26,470 nucleotides of DNA, from contig JBJOID010000014.1 of the NCBI GenBank assembly GCA_046047315.1, positions 1-26,470 on the forward strand, in the 5' to 3' direction. The DNA is from WGMK01 sp046047315. Its GTDB lineage: Bacteria; Hydrogenedentota; Hydrogenedentia; Hydrogenedentales; JAEUWI01. The notes beneath the pieces are model-generated. The model made no database searches. It saw only the letters and a list, made by a program, of their open reading frames with translations, and was not told the DNA's origin. Shown here in pieces: positions 8,239 through 15,554 of this stretch. The translations under genes and the position numbers were made by a program. Each line of letters begins with the position of its first letter. Position 1 is the first letter of the stretch.

Positions 8239-8270
8239 GCGGCGGCCAGGGGAATCTGGCCGCCGCTTTT
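8239..8270 (+). terminator. Rho-independent terminator of the pilus/secretin operon
   Basis: A perfect 11-bp inverted repeat GCGGCGGCCAG / CTGGCCGCCGC (8239-8249 and 8256-8266) with a 6-nt loop is followed at once by TTTT (8267-8270). It starts 23 nt after the secretin stop codon. It ends only 8 nt before the kdtA start codon, so it would also lie in any kdtA leader made by read-through. Confidence 0.88.
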
Positions 8271-8278
8271 ACTTCGCC

Positions 8279-9547
8279 ATGAGTCACCTAATTTACAACG
8301 CGGCCTGGCGGGCGGCCCGCCCCTTTGTGAAGCGGCGCATCGCGCGGGATGAATCCACCCGCCCGATGTGCGATCGCTTCCATCCGGCCCTGCCGGAGAC
8401 CCTGCCCAACCCGGTCTGGGTACAGGCCTGCAGCGTTGGGGAGGTCAACACTGCGCTGCCGCTGCTTGCGGCCCTCCAGGATATCCACGGCGAGCGCGGG
8501 GTGTTGCTGACGAGCTCCACCGTCACCGGCTATGCGCGCGCCGGGTCGGCGTATCGTGGGCCAAGCGCCTGGTTTCCCTTCGACCACCCCGCCAGCGTTC
8601 GCCGGTTCATCGACGCCCTCAACCCCCGCGCGCTCGTGTTGGTCGAAACCGAGCTGTGGCCCAATGTGCTTCGCGAGTGCGAGCGGCGCGGCATTCCAAT
8701 TCTGGTCGCCAATGCCCGCCTGAGCGACAAGCACTACGCGCGCTACCTGCGCTGGTGTTCTTTGGCACGTCCCATGTTTTCAGCGTTAACTGCGGTGGGT
8801 GCGCAATCGGAGACCTACGCCGAGCGCTTCCTTCAAATGGGCGCGGCCAAACCGGGAGTGCGTGTTACGGGCAACCTCAAGTACGACGCGGCGCCCACGG
8901 CGCTGCCCACAACCCAGCAGCGCCAGCGAATCCGGGCTTCCTGCGGCATTCCAGAGCAGGCCACCCTGCTCGTCTTTGGCAGCACCCGCCCCGGCGATGA
9001 AGTGCTCGCGTCGGCTTGCTGGAGCACGCTGCGCGAAGAGCTGCCCGGCCTGCACCTCGTCATCGCCCCGCGCCATGTTGACCGCGCGGACGAGATCGCC
9101 GCATGCTTTGGCGAGCCCGTGCTGCGCCGCAGTGCGCTCCAGTCGGGAGCGGTCCCTTCGGGCGAGCGCGTGCTGCTACTCGATACGCTGGGCGAGTTGA
9201 ATGCCTTCTATGCCGTGGCCTCGCTTGCGGTGGTGGGCGGGAGCTTCTATCCGGGCGTCGAAGGGCACAATCCCCTTGAACCGGCAGGGCTGGGCGTGCC
9301 GCCCGTGTTCGGGCCCCATATGGGCAACTTCATCGAACCCGCCGCCACGCTCGTTGCGGCCGATGCGGCGGTGCAGGTGGCCTGCCCAGAAGATTTGTAT
9401 GGCGCGCTCAGCGGCCTGTTGCGCGATACCGCGGAACTCCGCCAACGCGGAACCCGCGCGCGACGGGTGGTGCTGGACCATCAAGGCGCCGTTGCCCGAA
9501 ACGTGGCGCTGCTGGGAGAATGCCTCGAGCGCGTGGCGCCGGGCTGA
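8279..9547 (+). CDS. kdtA: 3-deoxy-D-manno-octulosonic acid (KDO) transferase
   Basis: This 422-aa protein, normal for the family, transfers KDO from CMP-KDO to lipid A precursor at the inner face of the cytoplasmic membrane. Family marks are LIYN at the N-terminus; VWVQACSVGEV (residues about 46-56, with the catalytic-type Glu at 55); LLTSSTVTGYA; LVLVETELWPNVL; NARLSDK; a GNLKYD motif; FGSTRPGDE; and the C-terminal nucleotide-sugar region GGSFYPGVEGHNPLEPA then FGPHMGNF. It belongs to the GT30 (GT-B) family. The N-terminal membrane anchor is short compared with E. coli WaaA. ATG 8279 keeps the conserved LIYN segment, but no Shine-Dalgarno sequence precedes it; the terminator stem of the upstream operon lies there instead. 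It is followed tail-to-tail by a small minus-strand gene. Confidence 0.93.
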   Translation: MSHLIYNAAWRAARPFVKRRIARDESTRPMCDRFHPALPETLPNPVWVQACSVGEVNTALPLLAALQDIHGERGVLLTSSTVTGYARAGSAYRGPSAWFPFDHPASVRRFIDALNPRALVLVETELWPNVLRECERRGIPILVANARLSDKHYARYLRWCSLARPMFSALTAVGAQSETYAERFLQMGAAKPGVRVTGNLKYDAAPTALPTTQQRQRIRASCGIPEQATLLVFGSTRPGDEVLASACWSTLREELPGLHLVIAPRHVDRADEIAACFGEPVLRRSALQSGAVPSGERVLLLDTLGELNAFYAVASLAVVGGSFYPGVEGHNPLEPAGLGVPPVFGPHMGNFIEPAATLVAADAAVQVACPEDLYGALSGLLRDTAELRQRGTRARRVVLDHQGAVARNVALLGECLERVAPG

Positions 9548-9553
9548 GGGGGC

Positions 9554-9781
9554 TCAGGTCGATTCGTGCTCGGCGGCGAACTCGTCCAGCGCTTCCCGGA
9601 TCATCTCCTTGTGGTCGCGCTCGTAGAGCTCGCGGTCGGCCTTGCGGCGGAAGAACTTGCGTTGTTCACGGTAGGCGGCTGAGTCCACCTGCTGTGCTCG
9701 CCGGTCGCGGCCGCTGCGGCGATCCGGTTGCCAGTTTCCCGTGCTGTCCCGATAGAATCCTGAACGGCTGTGCTCGCTCAA
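9554..9781 (-). CDS. Small charged hypothetical protein (75 aa)
   Basis: The gene starts with TTG. On its own strand a good ribosome-binding site (GGGAGGGAG) lies about 9 nt upstream, and its stop codon is 6 nt from the convergent kdtA stop; both facts favour a real gene. The protein is highly charged. An Arg-rich N-terminal part (PDRRSGRDRRAQQ, about 19-31) is followed by a predicted helix rich in Arg/Lys and Glu/Asp (YREQRKFFRRKADRELYERD and on). It has no membrane segment or signal peptide. I do not recognise a family; the 'RRSGxDRR' element resembles short basic motifs in small uncharacterised bacterial proteins. Function is unknown. Confidence 0.55.
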   Translation of the reverse strand: MSEHSRSGFYRDSTGNWQPDRRSGRDRRAQQVDSAAYREQRKFFRRKADRELYERDHKEMIREALDEFAAEHEST

Positions 9782-9855
9782 AACCCGTCTCCCTCCCGCG
9801 GGTGCGGATAATCTTGGGTCCCTCTGGTTGGCGGCTCGCGCGGCCCCAGGGGCGT

Positions 9856-9865
9856 TTGCTATACT
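9856..9865 (+). promoter_or_regulatory. Extended -10 promoter candidate for cysC
   Basis: TTTGCTATACT contains the extended element TGC and TATACT (9860-9865, five of six matches), 68 nt before the cysC ATG. No good -35 lies at the expected distance, which is acceptable for extended -10 promoters. Closely similar TGCTANACT elements precede two other plus-strand genes in the window. Confidence 0.4.
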
Positions 9866-9933
9866 CGCCGCTTCCCGTTCTCTAATGCTTCCGTTCGGAA
9901 GTCTACCACAAAACGCGAAAAAGGAACCCTCGC

Positions 9934-10545
9934 ATGTCTGATATCGTCAAGGCAACCAACGTCGTCTGGCACCATGCCCACGTGACCCGCGCAGAGCAGG
10001 AAGCCCGCCATGGACACCGCTCGGCGGTGCTGTGGTTCACCGGGTTGTCCGCCTCGGGCAAGTCCACCCTTGCGAACGCGGTGGCCGGCGCGCTGTTCGA
10101 GCGCGGCCTGCACACCTACGTGCTCGATGGCGACAACATCCGCCACGGCCTCAACAAGGACCTCGGCTTCACGCCGCAGGATCGCGTCGAGAATATCCGC
10201 CGCATCGGCGAAGTGGCGAAGCTGTTCGTCGACGCCGGCGTGATGGCGCTGACGGCGTTCATCTCTCCCTACCGCGAAGACCGCGACAAGGCCCGTGAGA
10301 TCAACGGCCAGGACTTTATTGAGATTTACGTGAAATGCGACCTCGATGTCTGCGAGCAGCGCGACCCCAAGGGGCTGTACAAGAAGGCCCGCGCTGGCGA
10401 GATCCCGAATTTCACCGGCATCAGCGCGCCGTACGAAGAGCCTGAAAAGCCGGAGCTGGTGATTGACACGTCGCACGAGACTCTCGAGGAATCCGCCGCG
10501 CGGGTCATTGCCTTCCTCGAAGAGCGAGGCCTCTTGAGCGCCTGA
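9934..10545 (+). CDS. cysC: Adenylylsulfate (APS) kinase
   Basis: This 203-aa enzyme phosphorylates APS to PAPS, the activated sulfate donor. It has a Walker A loop GLSASGKST (residues 37-45), the substrate motif LDGDNIRHGL (64-73), NIRRIGEVAKLF, the FISPYREDRD segment, and the KGLYKKARAGEIPNFTGI lid with PYEEPEKPEL that is typical of CysC. Length is normal and it stands alone: no CysD/CysN sulfurylase is fused or adjacent, so APS must come from elsewhere in the genome. AAGGA (9921-9925) is 8 nt before ATG 9934. A dedicated terminator follows. Convergent to it is an operon containing a sulfotransferase, an enzyme class that consumes PAPS, which suggests this cysC may serve sulfation instead of, or in addition to, assimilation. 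Confidence 0.95.
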   Translation: MSDIVKATNVVWHHAHVTRAEQEARHGHRSAVLWFTGLSASGKSTLANAVAGALFERGLHTYVLDGDNIRHGLNKDLGFTPQDRVENIRRIGEVAKLFVDAGVMALTAFISPYREDRDKAREINGQDFIEIYVKCDLDVCEQRDPKGLYKKARAGEIPNFTGISAPYEEPEKPELVIDTSHETLEESAARVIAFLEERGLLSA

Positions 10546-10570
10546 GCATCGGCGCATCCGATTTCCAATC

Positions 10571-10611
10571 CGGGCGGTCCTTGCTTCGCGGGGGCCGCCC
10601 GATTACTTTTT
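10571..10611 (+). terminator. Rho-independent terminator of cysC
   Basis: A 10-bp stem CGGGCGGTCC / GGGCCGCCCG (10571-10580 and 10592-10601, one G-U pair) is followed by an interrupted T-tract ending in TTTTT (10607-10611). It overlaps the last codons of the convergent hydroxylase gene. No T-tract exists on the other strand, so it acts for plus-strand transcription. Confidence 0.75.
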
Positions 10612-11430
10612 CAGCGGGGTGTCTTCTGTGTTTGATGCCCGGCCGTGGAGGGGCATGAGCAACATGCCCCGAAGACTTGCGGCCTCCCTCGCGTCCACAC
10701 TGTCCAGCCCGATCTCAATCGATGTAGGGTCTTCCCGCAGGCGAAAGGATCCGAATATCCGGTCCCAAAAGGAGAAGACCGTGGCGTAATTCGAGTCCGT
10801 CTCGGGCTGAAAGCGGCTGTGGTGCACCCAATGCATCCACGGTGTCACGAGGAAGAGACGCAGCGGCTTGTCCAGGCGGCCCGGCATTCGGATGTTCGCG
10901 TGATGAAAAAGGGTCACCGGCAGCGCGATCAGTTCATAGAGCGCCACGGCTTCCATGGTGAGGCCCAGCAGGGGAAAGACCACGAATCGCGCGGCCGACG
11001 AGAGCAGGATTTCCCCGGTATGGAATCTCACCGCCGTGCTGGCGTTCATCTCGGCGTCGCTGTGGTGGACGGCATGAAAGCGCCACAACAGGCGCACCCG
11101 GTGATTCAGGCGGTGCCAGCAGTATTGCCACAAATCCATCAGCAGGAAAGCCGCAACCCACCCCCATGGCTGCGGCAGCTCAAGTAGATGAAGCAGGCCC
11201 AGGCCCATCCCGCTGCGCGCGGCACTTTCGGTCACGAGCAGGAGCAAGCCGCCCGCGGTTGCAGAAACGACGATGGCGTTGAAGAGGCCGAGCGCGAGGT
11301 TCCTCAGGTAAACCCTGCCGCGCGGTCCGCGCTTCAGGAACATCGGCCATGCGCCTTCAGCGATCCAGAGCAGCACTAGAAAACCCGTGGCCAAGAGCGG
11401 GCGCAGGCTTTCGAAGCCGAGGCTCTCCAC
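10603..11430 (-). CDS. Fatty acid hydroxylase / sterol desaturase family membrane di-iron enzyme
   Basis: This 275-aa integral membrane protein has the family's histidine clusters: HRLNH (residues 106-110), HAVHH (119-123), a pair of His in FHHANI (176-177) and HWVHH (200-204). These bind two irons and support O2-dependent hydroxylation or desaturation of lipid chains. Hydrophobic segments lie at about 11-30, 44-66, 88-104 and 140-172. The start is GTG 11430, with GGGGAGG 8-9 nt upstream, and begins 17 nt after the sulfotransferase stop, so the two are almost certainly co-transcribed. Substrate cannot be told from sequence; lipid, carotenoid or sterol-like molecules are all possible within this family. 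Context with a sulfotransferase suggests that a hydroxyl made here might be the site of sulfation, which is speculation. Confidence 0.88.
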   Translation of the reverse strand: MESLGFESLRPLLATGFLVLLWIAEGAWPMFLKRGPRGRVYLRNLALGLFNAIVVSATAGGLLLLVTESAARSGMGLGLLHLLELPQPWGWVAAFLLMDLWQYCWHRLNHRVRLLWRFHAVHHSDAEMNASTAVRFHTGEILLSSAARFVVFPLLGLTMEAVALYELIALPVTLFHHANIRMPGRLDKPLRLFLVTPWMHWVHHSRFQPETDSNYATVFSFWDRIFGSFRLREDPTSIEIGLDSVDAREAASLRGMLLMPLHGRASNTEDTPLKK

Positions 11431-11447
11431 GTTTCAGGCCTCCCCGC

Positions 11448-12470
11448 TCACTCCCGCAGCAGCACATCCGTCGCAAGGCGCAGCTTGGTCAAGAGTCCGC
11501 GAAACGCGGCGTTGTTTTTCGCAAGGCCGCGCAGTCGGATGATTGCCTTGCGTTGCAGGCGGTAGCGATCGAGCTTCGGGCGGGCGGGTGGCGCCACGTT
11601 TGAGCCGGCCTCCTCCAGCGGTCTCCAGAGCGTTTCGAGCGGGTAGCCCAAGGTGTCGAGGTCGGCCGGATCCAGCCGCGCGATCACGTCGCGCATGAGG
11701 GTCAGCTTGGCTGGGTCGGAGGCAAGCTCCTGGGCCCACTTCTTTACCGAGCCGGTCTGCGGGCGTGAATGCTGCTTTACACCGATGGGATCGCCCAGTC
11801 CCTTGGCGCGGGTGTCGTCGTCGCCGGCCTTGCCATACTCGATGGCGGCGGGCTCGAAGGGGATGCCCGCGTGTGCGCAGATGCGTTCGAACCAGTCCTC
11901 CGGGGCCTTCACGAGATCTTCGTACCGCACATGCAGGAAGGGCGTATCCCCCTGCCGCAGGAATGCGGCAAGCGCCGGCACATACCGTTCAATCAGGGGG
12001 TTGTACTGATGGGCCACCTGGTAATCGCCGTCGAAGAAGGAATTGGCGAAGGAGGAAAACATGGCGAGGGGATGTCGCGTCAGCACGATGTAGGCCGCAT
12101 CGGGAAACACGCGCTGCATGAAAGGCAGTATCAAGGCGTAGGCGGGGGTCTTGTCCATGCACACCGGCTTGCTACCCCGCGCGGCCAGATAGCGTCCGTA
12201 GAGCACATTGCAATAAGCGCGGCATGCGTCCCAGTAATCCTGCTCTCCCCGGGGCAGTTGCTCGATGAAGAGCTTCTGCGATTCCGCGGCGAGCACGTGA
12301 TCGTAGGGGGCCTTGTCCACCTTGGCCCATGGACCCAGATGGGCGAGGGGCGTCAACAGGTGCGGCTCGGGTCCGCCCTGCACCATCGAGTGTGCGGCGA
12401 GCATGTGCTCCAGCATGGTGGTGCCCGAGCGCGGCGCCCCGATCACAAACAACATTCGAATGTCAGACAT
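11448..12470 (-). CDS. PAPS-dependent sulfotransferase family protein
   Basis: This protein of about 340 aa shows the two PAPS-binding elements of the sulfotransferase fold. The 5'-phosphosulfate loop is VIGAPRSGTTMLEHML (loop residues 11-18 from ATG 12470). The 3'-phosphate segment is YIVLTRHPLAMFSSF, with Arg and Ser in the expected places. VRYEDLVKAPEDWFERIC and KPVCMDKTPAY are also typical of the Sulfotransfer_3 type. No signal peptide or membrane helix is seen, so it is cytosolic or peripheral. I chose ATG 12470 over an in-frame TTG at 12506, because GGGACGGA lies just upstream of the ATG and nothing suitable precedes the TTG. It is the middle gene of a minus-strand operon (ligase-like, sulfotransferase, hydroxylase). 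The acceptor is unknown; glycan and lipid are both possible. Confidence 0.87.
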   Translation of the reverse strand: MSDIRMLFVIGAPRSGTTMLEHMLAAHSMVQGGPEPHLLTPLAHLGPWAKVDKAPYDHVLAAESQKLFIEQLPRGEQDYWDACRAYCNVLYGRYLAARGSKPVCMDKTPAYALILPFMQRVFPDAAYIVLTRHPLAMFSSFANSFFDGDYQVAHQYNPLIERYVPALAAFLRQGDTPFLHVRYEDLVKAPEDWFERICAHAGIPFEPAAIEYGKAGDDDTRAKGLGDPIGVKQHSRPQTGSVKKWAQELASDPAKLTLMRDVIARLDPADLDTLGYPLETLWRPLEEAGSNVAPPARPKLDRYRLQRKAIIRLRGLAKNNAAFRGLLTKLRLATDVLLRE

Positions 12471-12502
12471 GGCTGTTCCGTCCCATGCATTGCCCGGCGG
12501 GG

Positions 12503-15385
12503 TCAAGGTTGCGGCAGCGCGCTCAACTCCGCCTCAAGCATCCGGCGTCCCTGCACATCGAGATCCTGCTCGGCCAGCAGGTCTTCGTATATCTCACGGG
12601 CGCGCGCAAAGTTTTCCAGTCGAGAGAGGTTCCGCGCCAGGGCCCAGCGAAGTTCCAGGTTGTCCGGGAAGTTGTTGACCGCCTGCTCCAGCACGGTAAG
12701 CGCTTCGTCCGACTGGCCAAATCCCGTCAGGGTGTCCGCGTAATGCAGGGCATAGGCGGCGGCCTGATCCGCGGGGATGCATTCGTCCAGCATCTGCAGC
12801 AGGCCTCGCGCCAATTCGTATTGCTCGAGCGCGTTGCGGCACAAACCGATATTGAATACGGTCATGCAGTGCTCCGCAATGGGCAGCGGCTGGGCGGCTT
12901 CCTGCAACAGGTCCACCGCCCATGCGGCGGCGTCGCTCGCCTTGAGCCCGTCCGGGTCGGCCTTGTAGCTGCGCACCGCCGCGAGAAGGATGCCGCTGGC
13001 GTTGTAGAGTCCATCCACCCCGGTGCGCAGATAGAGGTCAGCGGCGAGCAGCGGCCCCGGCAGGGAATTCTTCGCTTCGCCCGCATCACGCACCGCCTGC
13101 ATCACCGACGAGCGGAATGCCTCCATGCGGTTCCGTTGCCGCGCGAAGCGGGCGTAATTGGTCCACACCTCCGGGCGTCCGGGTTGCAGGCGCGCGGCCT
13201 CGGCATAAGCGGCCAGCGCGCCATCCAGATCGTCGTAGCCGTTTTCCAGCAGGTTCCCCAGGAACATTTTCGTGGTGGCGAGCGCGTCGGTATCCACCGG
13301 CGTCTCGGATTCGAGCTGCCGTATCTGCGCCCCGATGACGTTCCTCGCCTGGTCGAAGCGGTTGTACTTGAGCACGTACTCGAGGAAGGTGGGCCACATG
13401 CTGGTGTTGTGGGGGTCGCGGCGCACGGCTTCCGTGAGGGCCTTCTCCGCACCCGCGAGGTCATTCAGCGCCACCCGCACCTGGGCCAGCTGACGATACA
13501 TCTGATCGAGATCATCCAGCTTGTACTCCACGGCCAGTTCCAAGTGCGTCTCAGCCTTGCGCCAGTAACTTTCCGCTCGGCCGGGTTTGTCGCCGCCATC
13601 GGCGGCGGTCGCCACCAGCGCGCTCAGCCCGGCGATCTCCGCCATGATCTGGTGCGCTTCCGGCAGCATGGGACAAAGCTCCAGCGCGCGGCCCAGGTCC
13701 TGCGCGGCCGCGTCCAGGCGTCGAAGCGTCTCTTCGTTCTCTCCGGGGTTGTTGCGAAGGTAAAGCTGCGCAGCCCGCATCTTCGTGTGCGCAAGCGGCA
13801 AACGCGTCAGGAGGTAGTGGGGGTTTTGTTCCAGCACGCGCTCGTAGGCTGCGATGGCTCCCGCGAGATCGCCGCGCGAGGCCCGCGCATGGCCGATGTG
13901 GCGGTTGAAGTTCCAGTCCCAGGGCGTCTTGCCCAGGCCGCGCAGGTGTACCTGCTCGGCTTGCTCAAAGTTCCCCGCGCCTTGAAGCCGCAGACCCAAT
14001 TGTGAATCGAGCTGCGCGCTGAAGATTCGCGATTCGAATACGACCAGCACGACGAGCAGGCCGCCCATGGCCCAGCGCAGGGCGGGGGCCCACGAGGCCT
14101 CCGCGCTGGGGGCGGGCCGGCCCTGGAGCATTTGCCCGTCCAGCATGCCCATGCTCAAGAAGAACAGGGCCGCGCTCACCGGCACGTAATAGTTGAAGCC
14201 GAAGAGTCCGTCGATGGCGAAGGCGGTGAACACGGCGGCAAACAAGTAGCCCAGATGCCGCTGCTTTCCATCGTCCGCCGTGAAGGCGAGGTAGAGCCCA
14301 TAGGCCATGCCTGCCAGCAGCAGCGACAGATAGAGTCCCGCCGACAGCATGCCGCCGTCGATGCCGAATTCCATCAGGTCGTTGTGCACATGGGCGTTCA
14401 TGCGCCGTTCCTGGGCGAACCACTGCTGCTCGAATCGCGACCAGTAGAGGGGGTTCACGATACCGTAGACGCCCGGACCGTGCCCCAGGAAGATACGCTC
14501 GAGAAACATCGTCCCGGCGCTCACGTAGCCCTGATAGCGCAGCAGCAGTGAGTGCTCAATGGGGAAGGCCACGCCGGAGCGCAGCATGGACCACCCGGCA
14601 ATGGCGGCCAGCCCTGCGAGCCCCGCGAGACCCGTGCCGGCAATCGAGACGGCAACCCCGGCGAAGGGATTCTTGAGACGGCGTCCCGCCAGCCAGGCAA
14701 TGCCCACCAGCACGGCGGCGCCCGCCAGCCCAAGCCAGGCGCCACGCTGGCTGGTGGCGGCCAGGTACACGAGGAAGGTCACGGTGAACAGTCCCGCCCA
14801 GCGCCATCCGGTTAGGGCAAGGTACACCGAGAAGGGAATCACCACCACCAGCGCATGCGCGGCAAAATTGGGATGCCCGAAGAATCCCGGCAAGTCCTTA
14901 TAGACGTCGGAATCTTTCCCTTCCCAGGGAACAGGATCAAGCCCGGCGGCCTGCATGTACGCGTATCCGGCCGCCAGCATCATGCCCAGGCAGGAAGCAA
15001 GCAACAACACGCGAATCTGCGCTTCGGTGCGGTAAATCTGGCTGGCCACCAGGTAGATCACGATCAAGCCGAAGAGACGGCTGATCGACATCGCGCTGAT
15101 CCATGGGAAAGGCGAAGGCACGGTGGCCACGATCCAAAGGAACCAAAGCGCGGCCAGCATGCCGAAGAAGATGGGGGGCCTGCGGAAGGGAACCTTGAAC
15201 CACCACGAGGATAACAGCCAGCCGCCGCCCAGCAATCCCGCTCCCCACATCAGCAGCAGGCGCTTCAGGTCCAGCGTAGGATCGGGCGTGGCAAATGTGA
15301 AGGCAACAATCAGCAGCGGCAGCAGCAGCGCGGTCAGGGCGCGCAGGGTCTTCTCCGCCACGTTGTATGGGGTGGATTCGCTCAC
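12503..15385 (-). CDS. O-antigen ligase/polymerase-like (Wzy_C) membrane protein with long C-terminal TPR region
   Basis: This is a two-part protein of about 960 aa. Residues 1-450 contain ten or more hydrophobic segments with O-antigen-ligase marks: GFFGHPNFAAHAL, the ATSQRGAWLGLAG motif, a large periplasmic loop holding YQGYVSAGTMFLERIFLGHG, and HVHNDLMEFGIDGG. The latter has the conserved Arg/His-type region of WaaL/PglL-like proteins. From about 455 the chain is soluble and made of TPR-like repeats (NFEQAEQVHLRGLGKTPWDW, DLAGAIAAYERVLEQNPHY, DLDGALAAYAEAARLQPGRP and a last one near EALTVLEQAVNNFPDNLELR). Such proteins transfer or polymerise glycans on the periplasmic face. GTG 15385 has GGAG 6 nt upstream and is preferred to a TTG at 15397. 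It is first of a three-gene operon and divergent from the GspF/PilC gene. Exact substrate (LPS, protein or polymerisation) cannot be decided. Confidence 0.85.
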   Translation of the reverse strand: MSESTPYNVAEKTLRALTALLLPLLIVAFTFATPDPTLDLKRLLLMWGAGLLGGGWLLSSWWFKVPFRRPPIFFGMLAALWFLWIVATVPSPFPWISAMSISRLFGLIVIYLVASQIYRTEAQIRVLLLASCLGMMLAAGYAYMQAAGLDPVPWEGKDSDVYKDLPGFFGHPNFAAHALVVVIPFSVYLALTGWRWAGLFTVTFLVYLAATSQRGAWLGLAGAAVLVGIAWLAGRRLKNPFAGVAVSIAGTGLAGLAGLAAIAGWSMLRSGVAFPIEHSLLLRYQGYVSAGTMFLERIFLGHGPGVYGIVNPLYWSRFEQQWFAQERRMNAHVHNDLMEFGIDGGMLSAGLYLSLLLAGMAYGLYLAFTADDGKQRHLGYLFAAVFTAFAIDGLFGFNYYVPVSAALFFLSMGMLDGQMLQGRPAPSAEASWAPALRWAMGGLLVVLVVFESRIFSAQLDSQLGLRLQGAGNFEQAEQVHLRGLGKTPWDWNFNRHIGHARASRGDLAGAIAAYERVLEQNPHYLLTRLPLAHTKMRAAQLYLRNNPGENEETLRRLDAAAQDLGRALELCPMLPEAHQIMAEIAGLSALVATAADGGDKPGRAESYWRKAETHLELAVEYKLDDLDQMYRQLAQVRVALNDLAGAEKALTEAVRRDPHNTSMWPTFLEYVLKYNRFDQARNVIGAQIRQLESETPVDTDALATTKMFLGNLLENGYDDLDGALAAYAEAARLQPGRPEVWTNYARFARQRNRMEAFRSSVMQAVRDAGEAKNSLPGPLLAADLYLRTGVDGLYNASGILLAAVRSYKADPDGLKASDAAAWAVDLLQEAAQPLPIAEHCMTVFNIGLCRNALEQYELARGLLQMLDECIPADQAAAYALHYADTLTGFGQSDEALTVLEQAVNNFPDNLELRWALARNLSRLENFARAREIYEDLLAEQDLDVQGRRMLEAELSALPQP

Positions 15386-15512
15386 GGAAGGCTCCAAGGC
15401 CGAAAAGAACTATCGCGGCGCACAGCCTTTTGCGGCCCGCACCGCGACCCCCGAATGCTACCACCCGAAGCGTTCCCCCCGCAACGGCGGACGGCGCGCG
15501 GGCACGGGGCTG

Positions 15513-15521
15513 TGCTAGACT
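15513..15521 (+). promoter_or_regulatory. Extended -10 promoter candidate for the GspF/PilC gene
   Basis: TGCTAGACT (TAGACT at 15516-15521 preceded by TGC) lies 33 nt before ATG 15555. No clear -35 is visible. It belongs to the recurrent TGCTANACT series seen upstream of cysC and the PAS protein. Confidence 0.35.
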
Positions 15522-15554
15522 TCGTGCGGGCCGCAACCCAGGGCATGCAATCGA

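Noticed and set aside
12329..14005. 558-codon plus-strand frame opposite the O-antigen-ligase-like gene
   Set aside because: No motifs and Arg/Gln/His-rich sequence; the minus strand has a coherent membrane plus TPR protein over the same bases.
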